From: Candidatus Sabulitectum sp.
Lineage (GTDB): Bacteria > Fermentibacterota > Fermentibacteria > Fermentibacterales > JCC-6
Direction of reading: 5' to 3'
Assembly: GCA_029934845.1 (NCBI GenBank)
Contig: JAOZLN010000047.1
Span: 1 to 11,579, forward strand
DNA: 11,579 nt
Positions 1-7,920 of this stretch are shown here, piece after piece (the stretch's first letter is position 1; each line of letters starts with the position of its first letter). Made by a program: the position numbers and the translations under genes. The notes beneath the pieces were generated by a model. It was not told where the DNA came from and made no database searches. It saw nothing but the letters and a program-made list of their open reading frames with translations.

Positions 1-1672
1 ATATGTAAACTCCCAATGGCAGCAAATCACCTGATTGAGTTCTACCGTTAAAATCAATATTGTGATTGCCTGCAACCTTCTCTCCAGAGAAGATTCTGTT
101 TACTATTCTTCCTGAAAGATCATGAAGAGTGATATCAACAGTACCCGGAGCATCAAGAGTGAATTGTATTTGTGCAGATGTTCTTACCGGATTTGGAGAA
201 AGCGCCAGTTCAATAATACCCTGTGGTTTATCTGGAGTATCATCAATACCAGATGTGAAATTGTACAAAATAACCGTGCCGTTGGCTCCGACGGAAACAG
301 CACTTTCACCGTTTACCCCGCCAATGCCCAGCAGGTCGTCAGGGAGTCTTCCCCCGGGTTGTAATATCCATTTTTCTCCGCCACTCTCGGAGTAAAGGAT
401 CTGTCCACCGGTTCCAACTGCCCAGCCGGTATAGACATTCACGAAATTGACAGAATGGAGATCGGTAGCACGGCTGCCATTTCCTGATTTGCTCTGATGC
501 TGAATTATCCAGGTTTGTCCAGAGTTACTGGAGTTGATTATTGTGCCGAAATTCCCCACAGCATAAATTATGTTTGGAGTCACCATGAAAATGTCATTCA
601 GATTTTCTGTAACACCGCTTGAGAGGGGATACCAGACATCGCCTCCGTCAGCCGTTCCTAAAACCAGACCGCCGTCACCGATTACCATTGCATTCATGCC
701 ATCTGCGCTGTGAACTCCATTCAGAACTCCGGAGCCACTGTGTCTTGGCTGCCATGATGATCCACCATTGTTAGTGGCAATGATTGTTTCTCCTGTGCCT
801 ACGGCCCAGCCATTGTTGTGATCAGAAAATGATATGCCCCTTAGTTCCGAGGCCACTCCACTTGTCTGCAGGCTCCATACATCTCCGCCATCCACAGTAC
901 TGATTATTGTTCCACTGCTTCCGCAAGCCCATCCATCTGTGTGATCTACGAAAGAAACGCTGTTGAGGTTCTCTGGTGTGTTACTGGTTTGCTGGGTCCA
1001 GTTTACTCCGCCGTCATAAGTGACCAGAACAGTACCGTTGTTTCCTACAGCCCATCCTTTGAGGGAATCAACAAAGCACACATCATTCAGAAGCTCTGAT
1101 GTTCCGCTGAATCCAGGTGTCCAGACCCCACCTGAATCAGTTTCAAATGTTATTATTAACGAGTGCAGTTCCGGAGAAATGGATGTGTTGCTTGTAACCA
1201 GGGTTGCTTCGTACTGGAAGTATGCGAATTCATCGTCAAGGATTTCTTCAAGGCTTTCACCCCACTCAGTTATTGGATCAGACCAGGGACCCATATTCCC
1301 TGGGGTATCTGAACCTCTGACTCTGAATGAAACTTCAGTTCCCGGCTGCACATTGGAGTCCCAGAAAATGTTGCCCCAGAAGTCGTCATCTCTCAATCTG
1401 GCTGGCATCTCCAGGATGCTTGATACAAGATAACCAACCGTTTCAAATTCCTTGGAAAAGCTTCTTGAATGATCAAGTATTGTTTCCTGAAGAAGGAGAT
1501 CTCCCGGAATTGAAAACCAGTCTATGTCAGTAGACGTGTCAAAAGAATTGTCCCAGAACAGAACAGGTCCGGAAATGCCGGGGCCTCCAGACCAGTCTGT
1601 CTGTTCAATAAAGTTTGCACCATTGGCAGTGAAGGCCATCAGGATAGTGAGTACCGATAATACAAAACGCAT
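1..1672 (-). CDS. Secreted Ycf48/BNR-type seven-bladed propeller protein with C-terminal sorting domain (3' end outside window)
   Basis: The frame is open from ATG at 1672 down to base 1 without a stop: 557 codons, C-terminus missing. Residues 1-19 form a signal peptide (MRFVLSVLTILMAFTANGA). Residues 20-180 are a beta-rich N-terminal region starting TDWSGGPG. Seven repeats start near residues 196, 236, 277, 317, 358, 405 and 447. Each reads roughly L-N-x-V-x-F-x(5)-GWAVG-x-x-G-T-I-x(4)-DGG-x-x-W, the pattern of Ycf48/BNR (photosystem II assembly factor-like) repeats, and seven would close one propeller. After a linker, residues 488-557 (LSPNPVRTSAQIQFTL, HDLSGRIV, PLGVY) form the FlgD-like/type IX secretion C-terminal domain. 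A start site is supported by GAAGGGAT upstream. It is probably exported or surface attached. The Ycf48 fold does not imply photosynthesis here, and the ligand is unknown. It is divergent from the gene at 1900. Confidence 0.88.
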   Translation of the reverse strand, partial: MRFVLSVLTILMAFTANGANFIEQTDWSGGPGISGPVLFWDNSFDTSTDIDWFSIPGDLLLQETILDHSRSFSKEFETVGYLVSSILEMPARLRDDDFWGNIFWDSNVQPGTEVSFRVRGSDTPGNMGPWSDPITEWGESLEEILDDEFAYFQYEATLVTSNTSISPELHSLIITFETDSGGVWTPGFSGTSELLNDVCFVDSLKGWAVGNNGTVLVTYDGGVNWTQQTSNTPENLNSVSFVDHTDGWACGSSGTIISTVDGGDVWSLQTSGVASELRGISFSDHNNGWAVGTGETIIATNNGGSSWQPRHSGSGVLNGVHSADGMNAMVIGDGGLVLGTADGGDVWYPLSSGVTENLNDIFMVTPNIIYAVGNFGTIINSSNSGQTWIIQHQSKSGNGSRATDLHSVNFVNVYTGWAVGTGGQILYSESGGEKWILQPGGRLPDDLLGIGGVNGESAVSVGANGTVILYNFTSGIDDTPDKPQGIIELALSPNPVRTSAQIQFTLDAPGTVDITLHDLSGRIVNRIFSGEKVAGNHNIDFNGRTQSGDLLPLGVYI

Positions 1673-1710
1673 GAAATCACATCCCTTCGGTTAGTACTTT
1701 TAGTAATCTA

Positions 1711-1742
1711 TTGCATAAAAGAATACTATGCAAAGTGCATAG
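1711..1742. promoter_or_regulatory. Overlapping TGCATA inverted repeats in the divergent intergenic region
   Basis: TTGCATA (1711-1717) and TATGCAA (1727-1733) form a perfect inverted repeat with a 9-bp spacer. CTATGCA (1726-1732) and TGCATAG (1736-1742) form a second perfect one with a 3-bp spacer, sharing the middle arm. The cluster lies 39-70 bp upstream of the minus-strand propeller gene. A weak minus-strand promoter (TTGCAT, 17 bp, TAGATT) would overlap it. It could be a repressor or activator site for the divergent secreted-protein pair. Neither the binding protein nor the promoter is established. Confidence 0.3.
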
Positions 1743-1899
1743 CAGGAGTGATGTCGTATTATTGAAACATTGAAGAGGTACGGCAGCATTATCTGATCAA
1801 GCAGCTGGAAGAGTGGGGATCTCTGTGCACCGCTGTTTGAGGAACGGTTAATGTGTTATTTTATTTATGTGAAAGGTCTTTTGAATTGGAGGAAGAGTT

Positions 1900-2985
1900 A
1901 TGCGTCTTGTTAATCTGCTGCTGCTGTTTGTTGTTGTCTGTTTTGCCAATGCACAGGGAATAGTAATTGACCACACCTGTTCAGATCTCAGCGGTATTCC
2001 ATCAGTCTGGATCACAGCGGTTCAGAATACCGTTCAGTCTCATTATGCCCACACTTCTCACGGTGGTCAGCTGACTTACGGGGTAGAGTTCATCGAGGAC
2101 AGCAACTCGGTTTATGACTGTGAGGTTGGCTATCTGACTCTTCCCACTGACCCCGGGGCATATTGTGTTTTTGACGGGCAGGAAAATGGTGATTATGTGG
2201 GGCCTGAAGACTACTGGCAAACTGCTGCAGGACTAAATTTAACAAGGGCAGTACTCAATAATAACCCGGTAATTGATACTTCAATGTGGTGCTGGTGCGG
2301 ACAGTGCAGCTACTACAGCGAGGCTGAGATGCAGGAGTATCTCGACGCAATGACTCTTCTTGAAGGTGAATACCCCGATGTTACATTCATCTATTTTACT
2401 GGAAACGCACAGGAAGAAGATGCAGGCGGATATAACAGGTACCAGAGGAACAATCAGATAAGAGATTACTGTGCTGTTAACAATAAAGTTCTTTTTGATT
2501 TTGCCGATCTGGACTGCTGGTGGTTCAATCCCGCAACCTCTCAGTGGGAGCAGAATACCTACGAATACAGTGGGACAGATGTGCCATCAGAACATCCGCA
2601 TTACAATGGAGATGAGTTTGGTCACACCACTATAGAAAGTTGCATCAACAAGGGGAGCGCCTGGTGGTGGATGATGTCTGTTCTTGCGGGGTGGGGTACA
2701 TCCGGCGTTCCGCAGGTTGGTTTTGATTCTTTCAACGATTACACAGTATTGCTTGCCAACCCTGTATCTGATCCATTTGAGCTGTTGGTTGATACGCGGG
2801 TACAGTGTGATCTTTTCATGGATGTATACGACATCGCCGGAAGGCATACAGATCAGATATCCAGTGGTTCTTTCTTTGCGGGGAGACATTCCTTTTTAGT
2901 GGAAGGGCTGAATCCCGGTGTGTATTTCATCACGGTAAATGACAGATCTTCCATTTCCAGATACAGAACTGTAGTGCTTAACTGA
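1900..2985 (+). CDS. Secreted SGNH-hydrolase-like protein with type IX-style C-terminal sorting domain
   Basis: This 361-residue protein starts at ATG 1900, six bases after GGAGGA (1888-1893). Residues 1-18 are a signal peptide ending ANA-Q. The core (20-265) opens with IVIDHTCSDLSGIP and HYAHTSHGGQL (48-58), a pattern I recognise from a family of secreted bacterial proteins of unassigned function. Placing it near SGNH/GDSL hydrolases is an inference: Ser53 in HTSHG would be the nucleophile region, TGNAQ (167-171) the oxyanion Asn block, and DVPSEHPHYNGDEFGH (227-242) the Asp/His block. The core is rich in Cys and Trp (WCWCGQC at 130-136, DCWWF at 205-209, WWWM at 255-258), suggesting disulfides outside the cytoplasm. 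Residues 285-361 (ANPVSDPFELLV, VYDIAGR, LNPGVYFITV) are a short FlgD-like/type IX secretion sorting domain. The substrate is unknown; an ester or carbohydrate ester is plausible. Confidence 0.75.
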   Translation: MRLVNLLLLFVVVCFANAQGIVIDHTCSDLSGIPSVWITAVQNTVQSHYAHTSHGGQLTYGVEFIEDSNSVYDCEVGYLTLPTDPGAYCVFDGQENGDYVGPEDYWQTAAGLNLTRAVLNNNPVIDTSMWCWCGQCSYYSEAEMQEYLDAMTLLEGEYPDVTFIYFTGNAQEEDAGGYNRYQRNNQIRDYCAVNNKVLFDFADLDCWWFNPATSQWEQNTYEYSGTDVPSEHPHYNGDEFGHTTIESCINKGSAWWWMMSVLAGWGTSGVPQVGFDSFNDYTVLLANPVSDPFELLVDTRVQCDLFMDVYDIAGRHTDQISSGSFFAGRHSFLVEGLNPGVYFITVNDRSSISRYRTVVLN

Positions 2986-3009
2986 TCCTGTTTCTGCCCG
3001 ACCAGATAG

Positions 3010-3038
3010 TTGACAGTTTCTTTCCTGCTTTTTATTAT
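3010..3038 (+). promoter_or_regulatory. Promoter of the FKBP gene (TTGACA-N17-TATTAT)
   Basis: TTGACA (3010-3015) and TATTAT (3033-3038) are separated by exactly 17 bp. This matches the sigma-70-type consensus at 11 of 12 positions. Transcription would start near 3045, giving a leader of about 32 nt that contains the AGGAG ribosome site for the ATG at 3077. The FKBP gene is therefore probably transcribed independently of the SGNH-like gene. Confidence 0.7.
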
Positions 3039-3076
3039 TGCACTCATTTTTAATCTAAACGGAATCAGGAGCAATA

Positions 3077-3502
3077 ATGATCATAGAAGATGGCAGAGTC
3101 GTTTCCATGCATTACCAGCTGAAGAATGACGCAGGTGAGGTAATCAGCGCATCAACCGATAATGAGCCTCTTGTGTTCAAATACGGCACAGGTGCGATTA
3201 TTCCCGGTCTTGAGAAAGAACTTACCGGAAGGAAAGCCGGGGATGAATTTGCAGCAGTGATACCCCCGGAAGAAGGTTACGGAGAGATAAATCCCTGTCT
3301 TCATGCTGTATTGAAAAAAGAGGCGTTCTCCGGAATTGAAGAGATAAAACCGGGAATGCAGTTTCAGACACAAGATGAGAATGGAAACAGCCAGACTATC
3401 AGGATTATGGTGGTTGAGAACGACAAAGTTACCGTTGACACAAATCATCCACTTGCTGGAAAAACATTGTTTTTTGATGTCAGAATTGTTTCCGTGGATT
3501 AA
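3077..3502 (+). CDS. SlyD-like FKBP-type peptidyl-prolyl cis-trans isomerase
   Basis: This 141-residue cytoplasmic protein is predicted to catalyse cis-trans isomerisation of X-Pro bonds and act as a folding chaperone. The N-terminal FKBP half shows FKYGTGAIIPGLEKELTGRK and DEFAAVIPPEEGYGEINP, the usual SlyD sequence around the active-site groove. The middle (about 66-125) corresponds to the inserted-in-flap chaperone domain. The C-terminal part, VDTNHPLAGKTLFFDVRIV, matches the SlyD ending VDxNHPLAGxxLxFxVxVV. The His/Cys-rich metal-binding tail of Escherichia coli SlyD is absent, as in many short homologues, so nickel handling is not supported. There is no signal peptide. AGGAG lies seven bases before the ATG. 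It is convergent with the HD-GYP gene, with only 26 bp between their stop codons. Confidence 0.93.
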   Translation: MIIEDGRVVSMHYQLKNDAGEVISASTDNEPLVFKYGTGAIIPGLEKELTGRKAGDEFAAVIPPEEGYGEINPCLHAVLKKEAFSGIEEIKPGMQFQTQDENGNSQTIRIMVVENDKVTVDTNHPLAGKTLFFDVRIVSVD

Positions 3503-3528
3503 TCATCTGGACAAAAGCGGGGGCTTGT

Positions 3529-6453
3529 TTAAAGAATGAAATCCGCTTTAGCATTTTTAGCATTTTGTTTGTCATGGTCCATAAGGGCAAAACCTTTTTC
3601 GTTGAACAACCTGAGACAGCTGTCTACAACATCTTTATTGTAGTGAATCCCATAGCCTTCTCGAATAATATCAAGAGCTACATTGATGCCTCTGCTTGCC
3701 CGGTAAGGCCTTCTGGAGGCCACCGCTTCCACCACATCTGCTACGGCAATAATGCTTGCCTCGATCATGATCTCATCACCCTTAAGGCCTCTTGGGTACC
3801 CTGAACCATCTTGTCTTTCATGATGCTGACGAATCACTTCAGCAATAGGCCATGGAAATTCAACGGCTTTCAGAATATCATACCCTGCACCAGGATGCGT
3901 TCTAAGGAAATCCATTTCGAATTCACTGAGTGGCCCGGGCTTGTTAAGAATTTCCAGCGGAACATTAAGTTTTCCCAGATCGTGAAGAGTACTTGCTATT
4001 CGCAGGCAATCAATGGTGTTATCGTCCAGATTCATTTCACGGCCAATTGCACATGCAAGCAGGGCAACACCTTTTTGATGTCCAGCGGTGTAGGGATCTT
4101 TCATCTCAACAAGAAGACTCATGGCTGTAACTGAGCCCTCAATAGCTCTTTTAAAACTGTCCAGGCTTCTACGAAGATTTTTTTCATGCAATTTTGTCTG
4201 AGAAATATCGGTGACAATTCCGTCCACCATATCTGATTGATTCTCTTCTTTGATGGAAATGTACCTTGCTGAAATAGATGCCCAGAATGCAGAACCGTCT
4301 TTTCTTTGCATCATAGTTTCATAGTTCTCAACCAGACCGATGGAGTTAAGCTCTTTGAGAAATGATGATCTGGATTTTGTATCACTGTATATTTCTTCAG
4401 CGCTGTGTTGAAGCAGGTCACCTATGGAATCATAGCCGAACATGGTTGCCATCATCGGGTTGATAGAAATAAAGGTACCACTATCTGCAGGGTTACTTCT
4501 GAAAATACCAACCGGTACATTGTCAGAGAGAGTTCTGTAGTTTCTTTCGCTTTGTATAAGAGCATTCTCAGCTTCTTCCCTGAATGTAATGTCGTTGACT
4601 ATCGCCTGTATGAAATTTCTTCCTCCAATTCTGATAGCATTAAGGCTTACTTCAGCAGGGAATTCTTCTCCGTTTACTCTGGTATGAACCCATTTAAATA
4701 ACTGAGGTTTTCCTTTGATGGCAGCCTGAATTTTCTCGGTTGCTTTTTCAAGAGAAACACTTCCATCAGGTTGATCAACAGGGGAGAGTTCGTATGGCCT
4801 CATTCCCTTCAGGTCTTTTACTGTGCATCTAAAAATCTCTGCAGCTTTTGCGTTACAGTCAAGGAACATATCCTCTTCCATGAATAGAATGGCCATTCCG
4901 GAGTTGTCAAAAAGTGCTTTGTATCGATTCTCACTTTCGCTTAAAGCTTTTGTTGCAATCTCCCTTGCCTTTTCGTGGTCTATGCTGTCCAGTGCAAAGG
5001 CGATATCGTCACACACCTCGGTGAACAATCCTACCTCTTCAACATCAGGAGGAACAGAACCAAGGCTGGTTACAGTAAGAACGCCAAAGACTCTTCCGTG
5101 GCTCTCAAGCCTGTGTGACATTATGTACCTTGGGTCACTGGAATCGGGTTTTAACAAGCAGCTATTACAGATACTTCTTGCGCTGTCGGATATCCAGGGG
5201 ACCTTCGAGTTCAGTGATTTATCAACACAGGGAGTGAACTGACCTTTCATCAGGTTTTCTTTCAGCGGTTCAAGATCTTCTCCGTATCTTGCTTCGGAGG
5301 CAGTCATGTATGAACCATCCTGGTTAAGAAGGAAAACCCATGCATCCTTATAGCCTCTTGCTTCAACAAGATTCATACAGGCTGTATCAATCAGAACTTG
5401 AGAATCAGTTTCTTTGATCGTCAGAAGGTTTATACTTCTTACAGCTTTAAGAATTTGTTTCAGGTGTTCAGCCCGTTCTTCGGCCACAATTCTTTCTTCA
5501 ATCTCGATTCTCAGCAGACTAACTGTGTTTCTCAGACGGGTCGTTCTTTCATCTACAATTTCCTGAAGATGCTCACGGTACTCCTCAAGTTCGCTGGTTC
5601 TTTCCTTTACCTTTTCTTTCAGAGTTTCCTGAATGGAAATTCTTTCATGCTCTACCTGCTTCTTCAGGGTGATATCCTGCAAAAGAATCTGAACAGCTAC
5701 CTTACCCTGGTAATTGATCGATCGCAGACTTACTTCAACATCCAGGAGGCTGCCATCTTTTTTTATTACTTTTGTTTCATACAAACTTGGTTTGTTGTTA
5801 AGTGAACCGTGAGTGGAATTAGCTCGCAGCATTCTTCTTCGTTCAGACTGTGCGATGAATTTGAGGAAGCTTTTTGAAATGAGTTCTTCCCGGGTATATC
5901 CGGATAATTTGCAGGTAACCGGGTTTACATATGACAGTTTCCCATCGGTGATCATAACGATAGCAACTGTGGCCATTTCTACAAGGGTTCTGAAATTTTC
6001 TTCACTTCTCTGAAGTGCCTGAGCAGATTCTTTTTCAGCGCTGATGTCTTTTACGATGGCAAGAGTGCCATTAAAGGTTTCATCCTGAAACACAGGAGAG
6101 CATACAGCTTTAAACCACCCGGCCTGAGTTTCTGTTACAAGCTTATAGGTGAATTCAACCACTTCTCCCTGAAGATTCCTACTGAAAGCATTATCAAATG
6201 GGATGGATACGCTGGGTGGAAGAACATCACTGACTGATCTGCCAATAAAATGATCAGAATCAATATGAAGATTTAAATTTAAGTCACCCTGACCAAATGT
6301 GAAATGCCCCTGTGCATCGAAAATGAAAATAAGTGTGTTCTTAAAAAGAGAGAGCAAGGATGACATATTACCATCTGAGTCTCTTAGTAAATCAACAAGA
6401 ATTGAGCGTTCTTCGTCTGGCTTCAATGTTGGCCTTTCACCGGAGTCTAACAA
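3529..6453 (-). CDS. Multi-PAS/GAF sensor protein with C-terminal HD-GYP cyclic di-GMP phosphodiesterase domain
   Basis: This 974-residue protein has no transmembrane segment, so it should be cytoplasmic. In order: PAS (about 33-142), PAS (148-268), a coiled coil (265-345), GAF (345-492), PAS (503-628), PAS (634-757) and HD-GYP (775-955). The catalytic set is intact: His792, the HDLGK motif (His824, Asp825, Lys828), His853, HHE (877-879), DGSGYP with GYP at 885-887, and Asp906. The family hydrolyses cyclic di-GMP to pGpG or GMP, usually with a di- or tri-metal centre. The GAF domain has Cys409, Cys429 and Cys432, which may bind metal or sense redox. There is no receiver or GGDEF domain. The start is uncertain. 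TTG at 6453 is the first possible start after an in-frame stop, but the clear GAGGAG (6482-6487) is 28 nt away. Met30 is an alternative. Confidence 0.93.
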   Translation of the reverse strand: MLDSGERPTLKPDEERSILVDLLRDSDGNMSSLLSLFKNTLIFIFDAQGHFTFGQGDLNLNLHIDSDHFIGRSVSDVLPPSVSIPFDNAFSRNLQGEVVEFTYKLVTETQAGWFKAVCSPVFQDETFNGTLAIVKDISAEKESAQALQRSEENFRTLVEMATVAIVMITDGKLSYVNPVTCKLSGYTREELISKSFLKFIAQSERRRMLRANSTHGSLNNKPSLYETKVIKKDGSLLDVEVSLRSINYQGKVAVQILLQDITLKKQVEHERISIQETLKEKVKERTSELEEYREHLQEIVDERTTRLRNTVSLLRIEIEERIVAEERAEHLKQILKAVRSINLLTIKETDSQVLIDTACMNLVEARGYKDAWVFLLNQDGSYMTASEARYGEDLEPLKENLMKGQFTPCVDKSLNSKVPWISDSARSICNSCLLKPDSSDPRYIMSHRLESHGRVFGVLTVTSLGSVPPDVEEVGLFTEVCDDIAFALDSIDHEKAREIATKALSESENRYKALFDNSGMAILFMEEDMFLDCNAKAAEIFRCTVKDLKGMRPYELSPVDQPDGSVSLEKATEKIQAAIKGKPQLFKWVHTRVNGEEFPAEVSLNAIRIGGRNFIQAIVNDITFREEAENALIQSERNYRTLSDNVPVGIFRSNPADSGTFISINPMMATMFGYDSIGDLLQHSAEEIYSDTKSRSSFLKELNSIGLVENYETMMQRKDGSAFWASISARYISIKEENQSDMVDGIVTDISQTKLHEKNLRRSLDSFKRAIEGSVTAMSLLVEMKDPYTAGHQKGVALLACAIGREMNLDDNTIDCLRIASTLHDLGKLNVPLEILNKPGPLSEFEMDFLRTHPGAGYDILKAVEFPWPIAEVIRQHHERQDGSGYPRGLKGDEIMIEASIIAVADVVEAVASRRPYRASRGINVALDIIREGYGIHYNKDVVDSCLRLFNEKGFALMDHDKQNAKNAKADFIL

Positions 6454-6592
6454 AAATATCTATCTTTACATTGTACCCATTCTCCTCAAGGTCAAGACCT
6501 CAATCAATAGTAGGTAATGGATGAATTATCAACAAATCCAGTGGTTCCGTGAAGAAAGTGACGAAAGGCAGGCAAATGGCAGTAGTACGAAC

Positions 6593-6653
6593 TTGACACT
6601 AGTATTGATAAAGTAGTAGTATTCAGTTGAAAGCAGTATTGAGTTACTAGTGT
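6593..6653 (+). promoter_or_regulatory. padR-operon promoter and candidate PadR operator
   Basis: TTGACA (6593-6598) and TAGTAT (6617-6622), 18 bp apart, form a plausible sigma-70-type promoter. Three AGTATT copies begin at 6601, 6618 and 6635, exactly 17 bp apart. The region is enclosed by a perfect 9-bp inverted repeat, ACACTAGTA (6596-6604) and TACTAGTGT (6645-6653), which overlaps the -35 element and the early leader. PadR proteins commonly repress their own operons from symmetric sites at the promoter, so this is the natural operator candidate. The protein-DNA pairing is inferred. Confidence 0.6.
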
Positions 6654-6677
6654 TATTTTGTGGAGAGGAGAAACAAA

Positions 6678-7046
6678 TTGGATGTGAGAAGCACAGTGGA
6701 CCGAAAGTTCAGTAGAGAACTTAGTTCGGGAATTACCTCCCTGGCGCTACTTGCAATTCTCGCCCAGGCGGAAGAGCCTATGTATGGCTATAGAATTGCA
6801 AAGGAAATGTCGGGAAAGGATGAGGATTTTCAGTTGATCAAACAGGGTGCCCTTTATCCAGTGCTCAAATCCCTGGAGAAGAATGAACTTCTAAGCAGCA
6901 GGGTTGAGCCATCAGTGTCCGGTCCCCCAAGGCGGTATTACAGTATTACAGAAACAGGTCGCGAAGCTCTTGAAAGATGGCAGGATCTCTGGGAAGGCAC
7001 CTGTACATTAATGAGCAGAATTCTTGGAGGGGATGTTCATGAATAG
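6678..7046 (+). CDS. PadR-family transcriptional regulator
   Basis: This winged-helix regulator belongs to the short PadR class. From the preferred TTG start at 6678 it has 122 residues. The sequence SLALLAILAQAEEPMYGYRIAKEM is the PadR first helix region (LxLLxxxxxxYGYEIxxxL). KQGALYPVLKSLEKNELLSSRVEP contains the recognition helix, where YPVLxxLExxGL is typical, and GPPRRYYSITETGREAL is the wing plus the last helix. GGAGAGGAG sits seven bases before TTG 6678. An in-frame GTG at 6660 lies upstream of that ribosome site and has none of its own, so the longer form is less likely. The last codons overlap the start of the next gene (ATGAATAG), so the two are translationally coupled. PadR next to a HAAS-domain membrane protein is a recurring pairing. 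The effector is unknown. Confidence 0.92.
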   Translation: MDVRSTVDRKFSRELSSGITSLALLAILAQAEEPMYGYRIAKEMSGKDEDFQLIKQGALYPVLKSLEKNELLSSRVEPSVSGPPRRYYSITETGREALERWQDLWEGTCTLMSRILGGDVHE

Positions 7047-7914
7047 GCAAATTGAGAGCTACCTTGATGACTTAAAGAACGCACTTGCTGATCTTGATCG
7101 ATCAACTGTTCAAGATGCTCTGGCAGATGCAGAGGATCATCTTAACACCGCATATCAGATTGAGACTGAAGAAAATCCTGATGCTGACACCGCAGAACTA
7201 CTGCGAGCCATCATTGAGAAATACGGAACACCGGAGGACATCCTGGAGCAATACTCAGACATTGAGGAAATTACTACTCCTGTATTCGCCATCACCGGGA
7301 ATAAGACAAGCAATGGTTTTCTCGGGTTTTGTGAGGTAGTTGCAGAACCCAGGGCATGGGCTGCAAGCCTTTACATGATTCTTTCCCTGGTTACTGGCGT
7401 ATTCTACTTTACATGGGTGACCACGGGGCTGTCGATTTCATTAGGGCTTCTTGTTCTCGTTATTGGAATTCCGCTTGCCCTTCTCTTTTTGCTCTCAGTC
7501 AGAGGGCTTGGTTTTGTTGAAGGCAGAATGGTGGAGGCGTTGCTGGGCGTAAGAATGCCGCGAAGAGCAATTACCCCTGGAGACGGAAAAAACTGGTGGA
7601 CCAAGTTCAAGATAATTCTTACCACAAGAAGCACCTGGACCACGTTGATCTATTTGTTTCTTCTTATGCCACTTGGAATAATCTACTTTACTCTGATTGT
7701 TACACTTTTCAGTCTCGCATTGTCTTTCATAGGAGCACCGGTGATTCAGTACGGTTTGCATGAGCCATTCATTAGTCCGGAATTCTGGGTACCTTTTTAT
7801 GCCATGCCATTCGTTATGGCCGGCGGTGGAATGCTTATTGTGCTGACTCTTCATCTGGCAAAGGGAATTGGTAAACTTCACGGTCGCTTTGCTAAAATTA
7901 TGCTGGTAAGTTAG
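7039..7914 (+). CDS. HAAS-domain membrane protein with putative sensor domain, PadR partner
   Basis: The protein has 291 residues from ATG 7039, six bases after GGAGGGG; this ATG overlaps the stop of padR. Residues 1-77 are a soluble helical domain (IESYLDDLKNALADLD, DALADAEDHL, IIEKYGTPEDILEQY) matching the HAAS/DUF1700-like domain often encoded beside PadR genes. Residues 105-280 match the multi-helix 'putative sensor' membrane domain. Hydrophobic segments lie near 107-127, 132-156, 201-232 (long, perhaps two) and 255-275, with conserved-looking RAWAASLYMILS and STWTTLIYLFLLMPLGIIYF. Sensor domains of this type also occur at the N-terminus of some histidine kinases, but no kinase is attached here. 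It is presumably an inner-membrane component whose state is linked to PadR, for example in envelope stress. That role is inferred from pairing alone. Confidence 0.8.
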   Translation: MNRQIESYLDDLKNALADLDRSTVQDALADAEDHLNTAYQIETEENPDADTAELLRAIIEKYGTPEDILEQYSDIEEITTPVFAITGNKTSNGFLGFCEVVAEPRAWAASLYMILSLVTGVFYFTWVTTGLSISLGLLVLVIGIPLALLFLLSVRGLGFVEGRMVEALLGVRMPRRAITPGDGKNWWTKFKIILTTRSTWTTLIYLFLLMPLGIIYFTLIVTLFSLALSFIGAPVIQYGLHEPFISPEFWVPFYAMPFVMAGGGMLIVLTLHLAKGIGKLHGRFAKIMLVS

Positions 7915-7920
7915 GAGAAC

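Noticed and set aside
1020..1533. Plus-strand frames of 137 and 68 codons
   Set aside because: They are antisense to the propeller gene, whose repeats and signal peptide are unambiguous; their composition is not protein-like.
3515..3526. AAGC-GGGG-GCTT as a bidirectional terminator between the convergent FKBP and HD-GYP genes
   Set aside because: Only a 4-bp stem and a short, interrupted T stretch; too weak to call.
3565..6013. Several plus-strand open frames of 66-139 codons antisense to the HD-GYP gene
   Set aside because: They overlap a fully supported 974-codon gene, lack ribosome sites and show no domain-like sequence.
6660..6677. GTG at 6660 as the start of the PadR gene
   Set aside because: It lies upstream of the ribosome site GGAGAGGAG, which is correctly placed for TTG 6678.
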